64,000 nucleotides of DNA, from assembly GCA_021776735.1 (NCBI GenBank), contig JAJFFH010000051.1, forward strand, positions 270,326-334,325, in the 5' to 3' direction. Below the pieces are notes generated by a model that was not told the DNA's origin, did not search any database, and saw nothing but the letters and a program-made list of their open reading frames with translations. Below, piece by piece: positions 8,737 to 17,185 of the stretch. This stretch comes from Planctomycetota bacterium. Lineage in GTDB: Bacteria > Planctomycetota > PLA2. A program made the translations under genes and the position numbers. Positions within the stretch are counted from its first letter, which is position 1; each line of letters opens with the position of its first letter.

Positions 8737-11273
8737 GCCGGGGTCCCGAGGACCTCGGTTGTGCGCGCCGACCTCCTCGCACTGGGCGGACGGCCCGGGG
8801 CGCGCTGGCAATTCTCTTTTTGGTCGCGTTGCTGCCGACCGACGTGTGTGCGCAGACCCCGAGTGACATCAAGCGGCTGCGAAAGGGATTGCGGGACCAG
8901 AGACCGTGGGTGCGACGGACCGCCGCGCGTCAGGCGTCGCATTGGGGACCGGACGCGATTCTTGTGGTGCGGGAGTTGGCGGCCCTGCTGAAACGGACCC
9001 AGGATGCGACCGTGCGAGAGCTCGTCGTCCGTGCTTTGACCGCGGCCGAGGCACTCGCCGGCCAGGGCCCGGAAGTCATCGGCCGGATCCTGCCTCTCGC
9101 TGGCGGCGCCGACGCCGCGGCATCCACGGGAGCGCTTTTCGTGTTCGGTCGTATCGCCGGTGGCGGCGAGCAGGTCTGGGAGGCGATTCGCCGTGCCTCG
9201 CGGTCGAACCGAGCCGAGCTTCGGGGGCTGCCGCGTTCGCCCTGCGCCGTTACGGTGGTATCGACGGACGTGGCATCGACGGACGTGGCATCGACCGAAG
9301 TGGCATCGACGGGGCTCGCGCCGAGCAGGCGCGCGGCGCGCTCTTGGATCTGCTCGCGGACACAGCCGCCATCGGTCGCGCCGCGGCCGAATCGCTCCAT
9401 CTCTTCGGGCCGGGGATCGCGCCGGACCTGGTGGCCCGATTGGGGGCAGCGCATGCGGCGGTTGATGAGCGCATCGACCAGGTCCTGGTCCGGCTCGGGC
9501 CGCAAGCAGCCGGTCCGCTGTCCCAGGTGCGCCCAACCAACCCGCGCGCACAGGCCGCGCTCGCGCGCGCTCTCGGGCGCTACGGACAACACCACGGCGT
9601 GCCGTTGCTCACCGAGGCGTTGAGGCGCCTGCTGCAGCACGGGCCCGCGGACGTTCGCATCGCTGCGGCGCGCGCCTTGCGCGGTTTCGAGCCCTCGCTC
9701 GCCTTGCCGGCGTTTATCGACGTCGCCGCGGCGGCGAAGACGGCCGACCCGACCGTGAGGACCGTGGCCCTGCTCGCGTTGACTTCACTGCTCGAAGTGG
9801 GCACGGAGGCCCAGCGCGTGTCGGCACTCGGCCTGGCGCGGGGGGCCGCCGATGCGGAAGATGCCTCGCTCCGCGTCGCGGCAGCCTATCTGGCGACATG
9901 TTGTGGCGATCCGGTGAAGTCCGGGTCGCTTCTCACGAAGGCGTTGCGCGACCGGCGGCTGTCGGCGGACGGCGTGGCGGATCTACTTTGGATCGTCGAT
10001 CGCCTTCGTCCGCGAGCACGTCCTCTCTTTCCGGTCCTGATCGAACTGCTGGTTCATCCACGCCGTCCCGGCGCGGTGCGTCGAGGTCGTCCAAACGATC
10101 AAGACGCTTCTCGTGCATCGCCGCCCGGATCTCGCCGAGCGGCGTGTGGCCGCCCAGGAAATGTTGGCGGACGAGCGCCGCATGCAGAAGACCGCGCTCA
10201 CGTGGCTGGCGGCGCGTCAGCATGCGAAGGGCCACTGGCCGGCCGTGCCGAACGGTGCCGCCGACGAATGGGACGCGGGCCTGACCGCGCTGTGCGTTCT
10301 CGCGTGGACCGGCACCGGGCGTGTCCCGCAGCAGGCCGTGCGGGGGCTGGCCTACCTCGTTTCCGTTCAGTCTGCGAGCGGCGAAATCCGCGGTCCGCGC
10401 ACGTTGCGCCGCGGCACGGTCGAACACGTCTGGGCGACGCTGGCGCTGTGTGAGGCGTATGCATTGACGCACGACGTGCGTTGGAAGCGTGCCGCGCAGC
10501 GCGGCGTCGCGTACCTGTTGGCCGCGCGCTTTCCGTACATGGGCTGGACCTATGGTCACCGCAAGAACATCGGCACGACGCATCTGACCACGCTCGCCGT
10601 TCTCGCTCTCCGCGTCGCGCAGGACGTCGGGCTGGTCGTCGATGACCCGGACGCATGGGAAGGGGCCGGCGTGCTGATCGACAAGTTGACGGACCAACGA
10701 AACGGTGCGGTGGCCTACGACCCGAAGGGCGCGCCGTCGTTGCGGCTGCCGCGCCAGACGCGGGACTTTCCTGCGGACCGTACGCATGGGATGACCGCCG
10801 CGGGCATCCTGACCCGGATACTGCTCGGCCAAAAACCGACGTCGCGGACGGTCATGCGTTCCGTCGATCATTGTCTCGCCGCGTTCCCGCGCTGGACGCC
10901 GGATGACGGCACGCTCGATCTCTACTCCTGGCACTTGGGCACCCTGGCCATGGCGCAAGTCGGCGGCGCGGCGCGAGCGCGCTGGTTCCCCGAATTGCGC
11001 GGCGCGCTTCTCGACGGGCACGCCAAGGATGGTTCCTGGCCGCCGGTGGGAGCGTGGGGGGTTCTGGGGGGCGGCGTCTACAGCACGGCGATGGGTGTCT
11101 TGTGTCTTCAGGCGCGGTTTCGCTACAAGCCGTGGCGCGTGCGACCGCTTCGTCCCGGGCAAGCCGCGCTTCTCGCCGCGCTACGCGAGGCAGCCAGAAC
11201 GGACCGCGATCCCGCGGTGAAAGCGGCAGCCGCAGCCGCGGTCCGCGAGATCAAGAAAACCCTGCGACGGTGA
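8733..11273 (+). pseudogene. Third HEAT/squalene-cyclase-fold paralogue, split over three frames
   Basis: GTG at 8733 overlaps the previous stop (GTGA) and opens a protein with a late hydrophobic signal (ALAILFLVALLPTDVCAQ). Frame 1 runs to about 9222 (SDIKRLRKGLRDQRPWVRR), frame 2 from there to about 10060 (RIAAARALRGFEPSLALPAF), and frame 3 to 11273 (VEHVWATLALCEAYALTHD, THGMTAAGILTRILLG, DGSWPPVGAWG). Joined, the product is about 846 residues and matches its neighbours along its length. The first break falls at a G5 run, where one extra G restores the frame; the second (10045-10080) needs a +1 change. It is either a decaying copy or carries sequence errors. Confidence 0.75.
9256..9312 (+). 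repeat. 15-bp tandem repeat inside third paralogue
   Basis: About four units of GGCATCGACGGACGT (with changes) encode GIDGRGIDGRGIDRSGIDG in the restored frame. The two intact paralogues lack it. It begins about 30 bp after the first frameshift, so the area looks slippage-prone. Confidence 0.7.
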
Positions 11274-11288
11274 CGCTGTGCCTTGCGC

Positions 11289-11438
11289 GGCTGGGACACC
11301 CTGCCGCGGTCGCCGTCGGCGATCAGCTTCACGGACTGCACGTCGTTCATGCTGATGCGCGGACTCGGCCTCGATACGGCCGCGATTTTGGAAGACGACT
11401 TTCGCCGCGAGGGCATTGCCGGCGTTCCGGCTTCCTGA
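11289..11438 (+). pseudogene. Remnant of a PIN-domain (VapC-type) toxin C-terminus
   Basis: An open frame after a TGA reads GWDTLPRSPSAISFTDCTSF followed by MLMRGLGLDTAAILEDDFRR and ends GIAGVPAS. The order S-x-TDC-x-SF ... MR.LG ... DDF...G is the end of PIN-domain nucleases (the TDC aspartate is an active-site residue). The N-terminal half and any antitoxin are missing, so this is a relic. It fills most of the gap between the third paralogue and the sigma-fusion gene. Confidence 0.55.
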
Positions 11439-11485
11439 CTCCACCGCAGATTTCGGGCGACCCACTGTCACGCGGACCGCTTGGG

Positions 11486-14400
11486 ATGCACCATGGGGGT
11501 GTGCAGGGGCTTGATCCGCTCGTTCAGCGATACCTCGTCGATGGCGACGAGGCGGCGATTGAAACCGTCGTTGCGCGGACGCGGTCTCGGCTGCGGCGCA
11601 TCGCGGCGCGCATCGCCGGCAAGGACAGCGCCGAGGACTGTGTGCAGACCGCGTACCTGTCGCTCCTGCACAAGCGCGGTGCGGGCCTCGACGCACCGGC
11701 GTGGCCGTGGCTCGTCACCGCCGTCGTGCGCCTCGCCTACCGCCGCAAGGCGCAGGCGCGCCGGCAGGTAGAAATCGCGCAGCGGCTCGGCACGCCGACC
11801 GATCCCGAGGATCCGCACGATCCCCTGGGCACCGCCATCCGCAAGGAGCAGGCCCAAAACCTGCGCGCGCGCATCGCCGAGTTGCGTCCGTCGTACCGCG
11901 ACGTTCTTGTGCTGCGCGACCTGCGCGGCCTCTGCGGCGCGGAAACCGCCGCACTCTTGGACATCACCGAAGCCAACGTGCGCAAGCGCCACGAACGCGC
12001 CCGCGCCGCGCTGCGCTCCAAACTGCACCCGCGCGTCGCCAGCGTCGCGCTCTGGCTCGTCCCGGGAGAAATCATGTTGAGGAAGATCGCCGTCGTCGCC
12101 GTGTTGGTGCTCGCCGTCGCGGGTGGCGGTTACCTGTGGCATGCGCGCCGTTCTGATCGCGCCGCAGAGCGATCCGACCGTCACGTTTCCGTGGCGGAGA
12201 ACCAACGAAAGGGGAAGCGTACGGACGGCGATGTTTCGGCAAGAGACTCCGCGCCGCCGCCGTTGCGCGTGCCCGATGGGCCGCACGTCACGGGCCGCGT
12301 GCTGTCGCCTTCCGGCGAACCGGTCGCCGGCGCGCGCGTCGTCGTTTCGGCGAAAGACATCGCCGTCCGTATGCTGCCGTCCCCTTCGGCCGATGGGCTG
12401 TTGACCGACGCTCTTGGACGGTTTGTAGCGCCGCTTTCGGACGATGCGGACACGTTCACGCTGTTCGCGTCGGCGGACGGTTTCGGCCCGGGGCGCAAGC
12501 GGCCCGTGCACGCGGGCGATGTCGTGGATGTTTTGCTGCGGCCCGACGCGCGGTTGACGGGGATCGTAATGGATCTTGAGCGTACGCCGGTGTCCGGGGC
12601 GCGCGTTACGTGGGTGGGGCAGTTCGACGGCGTCGTGGTCGAGCGCGAGGCCGTGACGGATGCCGAGGGGCGCTACAAGTTGCGCGGCCTGCCGTCGCCG
12701 GCCGAGTTCGAGTACCGGCGTGGCAACCGCAATCCGATGGCGTACGTGCGCGCGGAGGGCTTTGCGCCACTCATCGCGGAGTTGGGTGAACCCGGCGGCG
12801 AGCGGCACCTGATCGTGGAGCGCGGGTACGAGTTGACGGTGCGGGTGATCGACGTGGGGCAGAACCCGGTGTCCGGGGCGCGCGTTTCCTTGCGGACGAT
12901 CGACCGTTGGCCCTCGCGGTGGTACGCGGTCGCGGGATCGCTGCCGAGCCCGCACCATCTGGTCGACCTGATGGCGGGGACGACGGGAGTGGACGGCGTG
13001 GTCGTGTTCGCACAGGCGCCTGCCGTGGGCTTGCACGACCTCGAGGCGCCGAGCGGGTTTCAGCCCGGGCGGATGCTGCTCGTCGTGGACGTGCGCGCCG
13101 AGGGTTTTGTGCACGCGACGCCGACGACACGCCAGTTCGTTTCGCCGGCGATAGCGCCGCCCTCGGCCATGGGGCCGCCGGCCGGGGGCAGGAAACTGAC
13201 CGAGGTTGTGACTTTGCTCAAGGCAGGGACCGTGACGGGGCGCCTCGTCGATGAGACCGGGCAGCCGGTGGCCAACACGCGCGTCGTGGCGCATCCGGTC
13301 GGGCGCCAGTTCTTCAGTCAGTTCCGCCGGGAGTGGCCCGAGGGGCGTACCGATGCCGACGGACACTTTGCGATCGACGGCGTGCCGGAGTCGCGCGTGA
13401 TGCTGTTTATCGACCGACCGGTCGATACCGCCGTGATCAGCGTGTCGAGCTGGGACGCGGGGCGGCTCGTCGTGCAGCGCTCGGACACACCCGTCGTGTG
13501 GTTTCACGTCGTGGATGAAAGCGGCAACCCCATCGAGGGGGCGTCAATCGACTCGACGGTTTCGGGGGGGTCGGGCGGTCCGGTGACCGGCGCGGACGGG
13601 CGCGTGCGGATGCGCTACGTGGCTACGATCAAGAAAAAGCGTGTCGTCGTGCGCGCGAAGGGCTACGCGCAGACCCTGACCGACGAGTTCGAGCCGCGTC
13701 CGGGCGACGGCACGATCGTGCGCGTGACTTTGAAGCGGGGGGGAAAGGTGTCGGGGACCGTACGTTGGGCGGAGGGCAAGCCGGCGGAGGGGGCGTGGGT
13801 GCATGTATTTGACGCCGCGACCGATCCCCAAAAGGCGTTCGGCCAGTGGCCGCCGCCCGGCGCGCGGTACGGCATGGCGAGGGTCGGCGCGGACGGCAGT
13901 TTTGAGATCGCCGATGTCCCCCCGGGTCCCTACCACTACCGCGCGGGCTGGTACGAGTTTCCCGGCACCATGACGCAGCGTACGATCGAGAACACCGCCG
14001 ACACGACGGTCGATCTGCGGTTCGAGCGCGACTACGAGCCCGCGCCGATCGCGTCGATTCAGGGGGTGCTAATCGACAAGACGACCGGTCTCCGCATTCC
14101 GGTGGCCCAGATTACGTGCGTGATGAACCGCGGCTTCTATCGCGCACGCTTCCTCGAACCCGGCCGATTTCGCTACGCGCCGGTCGCCCCGGGGACCTAC
14201 CACCTCACGATCCGCGCCGCCGGTTTTCCGATTGCGCGCCACGAGGTCACAGTGAAGGGCCGCGACGAAGCCGTGAAGATCCGCGTCGAACTGGGCCGCG
14301 GTGGGTCGGTGGAGGGCACGGTGCGCATCGCGGGTACGCTCGCGGAGAACTGCTCGATCAACATCGGCGGCAAGACCGTGCGCTCCGGCAAGCAGGGCCG

Positions 14401-14719
14401 CTACCGGATCGACAACGTGCCTCCCGGAATCCACGAACCGACGTTTTTCTTGGGCCGCGCGGCTGCGGGCTTTCCCAAAGTCGAGGTGCGCGAAGGCTCC
14501 GTCGCAACCCTCCACATCAACACGGTCAGGGCGGGCGAACTCAAGTTCAGAAAGCAAAGGCGCAACGTCGAGCTACGCGACGCGGCAGGCGGCGTGCTCT
14601 CAACCCGCAAATACGCGCGCGGCAGTTGGTGGATCCCGCCGGGCAAGTACCGCCTGGCAACCGGCGACTGGTCCGTCGAAGTCGAAGTCTCGGCCGGCGG
14701 CCAAGTCCTGGTTGACTAG
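11486..14719 (+). CDS. ECF sigma factor fused to membrane helix and carboxypeptidase-regulatory-like domains
   Basis: 1077 residues. Sigma region 2 is at about 10-80 (DSAEDCVQTAYLSLLHKR) and region 4 at about 135-190 (LRPSYRDVLVLRDLRGL, EANVRKRHERARAALRSKL). A membrane helix follows at about 199-216 (IAVVAVLVLAVAGGGYLW), then about eight beta-sandwich units of the carboxypeptidase-regulatory-like type (GRVLSPSGEPVAGARVVV, GRLVDETGQPVANTRVVA, GTVRWAEGKPAEGAWVHV). By topology the sigma part is cytoplasmic and the repeats lie outside the membrane. An internal ATG at 12074 is preceded by GGGAGA and would yield the membrane part alone with a signal-like start, so two products are possible. Two 14-mer motifs lie within (RTDGDV, KDIAVR). 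A related fusion lies at 29677. Confidence 0.85.
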   Translation: MHHGGVQGLDPLVQRYLVDGDEAAIETVVARTRSRLRRIAARIAGKDSAEDCVQTAYLSLLHKRGAGLDAPAWPWLVTAVVRLAYRRKAQARRQVEIAQRLGTPTDPEDPHDPLGTAIRKEQAQNLRARIAELRPSYRDVLVLRDLRGLCGAETAALLDITEANVRKRHERARAALRSKLHPRVASVALWLVPGEIMLRKIAVVAVLVLAVAGGGYLWHARRSDRAAERSDRHVSVAENQRKGKRTDGDVSARDSAPPPLRVPDGPHVTGRVLSPSGEPVAGARVVVSAKDIAVRMLPSPSADGLLTDALGRFVAPLSDDADTFTLFASADGFGPGRKRPVHAGDVVDVLLRPDARLTGIVMDLERTPVSGARVTWVGQFDGVVVEREAVTDAEGRYKLRGLPSPAEFEYRRGNRNPMAYVRAEGFAPLIAELGEPGGERHLIVERGYELTVRVIDVGQNPVSGARVSLRTIDRWPSRWYAVAGSLPSPHHLVDLMAGTTGVDGVVVFAQAPAVGLHDLEAPSGFQPGRMLLVVDVRAEGFVHATPTTRQFVSPAIAPPSAMGPPAGGRKLTEVVTLLKAGTVTGRLVDETGQPVANTRVVAHPVGRQFFSQFRREWPEGRTDADGHFAIDGVPESRVMLFIDRPVDTAVISVSSWDAGRLVVQRSDTPVVWFHVVDESGNPIEGASIDSTVSGGSGGPVTGADGRVRMRYVATIKKKRVVVRAKGYAQTLTDEFEPRPGDGTIVRVTLKRGGKVSGTVRWAEGKPAEGAWVHVFDAATDPQKAFGQWPPPGARYGMARVGADGSFEIADVPPGPYHYRAGWYEFPGTMTQRTIENTADTTVDLRFERDYEPAPIASIQGVLIDKTTGLRIPVAQITCVMNRGFYRARFLEPGRFRYAPVAPGTYHLTIRAAGFPIARHEVTVKGRDEAVKIRVELGRGGSVEGTVRIAGTLAENCSINIGGKTVRSGKQGRYRIDNVPPGIHEPTFFLGRAAAGFPKVEVREGSVATLHINTVRAGELKFRKQRRNVELRDAAGGVLSTRKYARGSWWIPPGKYRLATGDWSVEVEVSAGGQVLVD
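12221..12234 (+). repeat. Dispersed 14-mer motif, exact copy
   Basis: ACGGACGGCGATGT after AGCGT, encoding RTDGDV in the linker after the membrane helix of the sigma fusion. It forms a divergent pair with 12357-12370. Confidence 0.9.
12357..12370 (-). repeat. Dispersed 14-mer motif, exact copy
   Basis: ACATCGCCGTCCGT followed by ATGCTGCC, encoding KDIAVRML in the first regulatory-like domain. Confidence 0.9.
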
Positions 14720-15449
14720 GGAGAGCTTTGGGTTCAACGGTTGGTCTTCGGGAATCCGCCGCGCCGATGATGTCCTGTATCTCGCGCCGCCTGATTCCTC
14801 CGACGAGGATCTGGTTCATCGGATCTCGGCAAAAAGGCGCGGCCTCGGAAGGACCATGCCTGTCGTGGTTGATCCCGCCGCGACCACGCCGATTGACATT
14901 CGGCTTCGAGATCCTGCCCGGATCGTGCTCCATGTTGCCGGATCAGAAGCGAGCGAATGTCGTGAACAGCTGCGGGTTTCGGTCACCGAGGAGCCTGAGT
15001 GTGCGTACGGCCACTTTTTGGATGGTGATTACCTCGTGGGCGACGGGCGTCTCGACAGGAGCGGGCGGATCACGCTGTCACCCCTCCAGGCCGCGGAGGT
15101 TACCCTGGCGCTTCGGCTCAAGGTCTCTTCGCATAGCTCCGCGTTGCTGATCAGCAAGCGCATTCGCGCCGCGTCCGGTTTACAGAAAATCACCTGGCGG
15201 CTTCCGAAGCTGCATACCGTGCGCGTGCACTGGCGCGGCAAGAACACGACCGAACTCCGGCTCTGGCGCGACGTGAAAGGCGAGTTCGCGCAGGCGTGGG
15301 AGAAAAGCGCTGCACCGGGCACCGCGGCAAAGATACGGTTCGTTCCAGCAGGAAAGTACTGGTTGTCGTATTCCGATGGACCCGATCGAAGCGGAGGAAG
15401 AGTATCGATCGAAGTGCCCGCCCAACTGCAAGTCGATCTGCCGCGTTAG
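14712..15449 (+). CDS. Carboxypeptidase-regulatory-like protein fragment, start uncertain
   Basis: An open frame of about 245 codons follows the sigma-fusion gene and overlaps its stop. The content looks coding: DDVLYLAPPDSSDEDLVHRI, DPARIVLHVAGSEASECREQ, and a final GKYWLSYSDG ... VSIEVPAQLQVDLPR that echoes the end of the preceding gene (GKYRLATGDWSVEVEV). No convincing ribosome site or ATG precedes the conserved part; TTG at 14712 or ATG at 14856 are candidates. It may be the tail of a duplicated sigma fusion that lost its front, or a short coupled gene. Its stop overlaps the convergent 15446 gene by 4 bp. Confidence 0.5.
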   Translation: MTRESFGFNGWSSGIRRADDVLYLAPPDSSDEDLVHRISAKRRGLGRTMPVVVDPAATTPIDIRLRDPARIVLHVAGSEASECREQLRVSVTEEPECAYGHFLDGDYLVGDGRLDRSGRITLSPLQAAEVTLALRLKVSSHSSALLISKRIRAASGLQKITWRLPKLHTVRVHWRGKNTTELRLWRDVKGEFAQAWEKSAAPGTAAKIRFVPAGKYWLSYSDGPDRSGGRVSIEVPAQLQVDLPR

Positions 15450-16297
15450 ATCGCCACGTCCTCGCCGCGTTCGAAGTCCCGCTTGCCGCGGCGGATGCGG
15501 CAAGCCGCGGTCGTCGGGTCGTGTTCGAAAAACAGGATCCAGTCCTCGTCCGCGGCGTGGCCGAGCCACTCCTGTTTTTCGGCGGTCGTCCTTAGAGGTT
15601 CGTTGTCGTACGCCATGATCCACGGTGTGCGGATGTGCGAGGTTGTGGGCACCAGGTCGGCCACGTAGAGCAGCGTTTGCGTGCCGGCCGTGACCTTCAC
15701 GAGCTGCATGCCCGGAGTGTGGCCATCGACCGGCAGCAGCTCGATGCCGTCCGCGATTTCTGCGCGCTCTTCGATCAGCGTCAGGTGATCGCCCTCGTAC
15801 AGCGGCATGAAGTCGTCCGGGCGAAAACTGCCCGCGTCCTTCACGCTCGGCTCGCGGGCCCATTCGAATTGGCGGCGCTGGACGAGGTAGCGCGCGTTCG
15901 GAAACATCGCCGTCCGTTTGCTGTCTTCCGATGAGCTGCTTCCTGTCGCCCCTCCGGCGTGGTCGAAGTGCAGGTGCGTCAGGATGACGTCGGTGATTTG
16001 CGTCGGATCGAACCCGGCCCGGCGCACGGCCTCGTCGGGCAGCGGGGCGTCGCGCACGTTGTAGATGCCGTTCAGCTTCTCGCTGAACTTGTCGCCGATG
16101 CCGGTATCGACGAGGAACGTGCGATCGGGGCCCTCGATCAGGAGCAGGCGCATCGCGAGATCGATCCGGTTGCGATCGTCCGGCGGATTCGTTTTCTCCC
16201 AGAGCGGTCGGGGAACGATGCCGAGCATGGCGCCGCCGTCGAGACCGAGGTGGCCGGCAGTTACGGTGTGGAGCTTGTACGGTCCGATATTGAGCAC
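15446..16297 (-). CDS. Metallo-beta-lactamase-fold hydrolase
   Basis: 283 residues from a GTG start (VLNIGPYKLHTVTAGHLGLDGG). The metal-binding motif is LTHLHFDHAGG, with later ligands in PVDGHTPGMQ and YVADLVPTTSH, and a C-terminal HDP. It resembles the quorum-quenching lactonase / alkylsulfatase-like branch of the superfamily; the substrate is unknown. The open frame continues upstream but that part is antisense to the 16313 gene. The two genes diverge with only 15 bp between start codons, so they must share a compact promoter region or have leaderless messages. A 14-mer motif is embedded (SKRTAMF). Confidence 0.88.
   Translation of the reverse strand: MLNIGPYKLHTVTAGHLGLDGGAMLGIVPRPLWEKTNPPDDRNRIDLAMRLLLIEGPDRTFLVDTGIGDKFSEKLNGIYNVRDAPLPDEAVRRAGFDPTQITDVILTHLHFDHAGGATGSSSSEDSKRTAMFPNARYLVQRRQFEWAREPSVKDAGSFRPDDFMPLYEGDHLTLIEERAEIADGIELLPVDGHTPGMQLVKVTAGTQTLLYVADLVPTTSHIRTPWIMAYDNEPLRTTAEKQEWLGHAADEDWILFFEHDPTTAACRIRRGKRDFERGEDVAI
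15904..15917 (-). repeat. Dispersed 14-mer motif, exact copy
   Basis: On the coding (minus) strand AGCAAACGGACGGCGATGT, encoding SKRTAM, just after the HxHxDH motif of the metallo-beta-lactamase gene. Confidence 0.9.
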
Positions 16298-16312
16298 GGA
16301 GACATTATCGCA

Positions 16313-17158
16313 ATGAAGGCGACACGCAGGCGGTTTCTTCGGTGGTGCGGGGCGGGCACGGCAGCCGGCGCGCTGACCGGCATCTACGCGTTCGGAATCG
16401 AGCCGCTCTGGCTGCGCGAGGTCGTCGTCGAGGTGCCCATCGAGGGGCTCGACCCGGCGTTCTCCGGATTCACGATCGCGCAGCTGTCCGATTTGCACGT
16501 CGGCGCGGGGGTGCCGGCGGACTACCTGCGCGACGCCGTGCAACGGATCATCACGCGCAAGCCCGATCTCATCGCGCTGACCGGCGATTTTATCCACCGC
16601 GGTGGGGCGCCTGGTGCGGCGGCGAGGGTGCTGGAGGGGCTGGCCGACGTAGCGCCGGCTCTCGCCGTTCTGGGCAACCACGACGGCGAGGTGCGAACGC
16701 CGTCGGCGCACTTTCATTCGGGCCTGGCCGGGCGCGTGGCCGGGGCGCTGCGCAGTGTTGGCGTCACGGTGCTCGAGAACGAGACCCGGACGGTGACGCG
16801 CGGCGGAGCCACCCTGACTTTCGCCGGCTTCGGCGACCTCTGGTCCGGGCGCTTTTGGCCCGACCGCGTGAGCATGGCTGCCGGGCCCACCGTAGCCCTG
16901 ACCCACAACCCGGACACGGCGCCGGACCTCGCGCGCGCCGGAGCGTCGCTGATCCTCGCCGGCCACACGCACGGCGGACAGGTCGCGATCCCTTTTATGG
17001 GGCCGCCGCTGCTCCCGGTGCGCCTACGGCAGTACTCGGCGGGGCTCTATCGTGTTGGTGCATCAAGGCTTTACGTCAATCGGGGGGTGGGGTGGCTGCG
17101 GCGCGTGCGGCTCTTCGTGCGTCCCGAAATCACCTACGTAGTGCTTCAATCAACTTGA
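16313..17158 (+). CDS. Tat-exported metallophosphoesterase
   Basis: 281 residues. The N-terminus MKATRRRFLRWCGAGTAAGA is a twin-arginine signal. Calcineurin-like motifs follow in order: QLSDLHVG, ALTGDFIHRGG, LGNHD, ALTHNPD and LAGHTHGGQ, giving a full set of dinuclear-metal ligands. The closest described relatives are the YkuE/YaeI-type phosphodiesterases, some of which act on lipids; the substrate here is unknown. It diverges from the hydrolase gene at 15446 and lies 27 bp before the histidine kinase gene on the same strand. Confidence 0.92.
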   Translation: MKATRRRFLRWCGAGTAAGALTGIYAFGIEPLWLREVVVEVPIEGLDPAFSGFTIAQLSDLHVGAGVPADYLRDAVQRIITRKPDLIALTGDFIHRGGAPGAAARVLEGLADVAPALAVLGNHDGEVRTPSAHFHSGLAGRVAGALRSVGVTVLENETRTVTRGGATLTFAGFGDLWSGRFWPDRVSMAAGPTVALTHNPDTAPDLARAGASLILAGHTHGGQVAIPFMGPPLLPVRLRQYSAGLYRVGASRLYVNRGVGWLRRVRLFVRPEITYVVLQST

Positions 17159-17185
17159 TAAAACGCCGAAAGGGTCTGGGGGACT

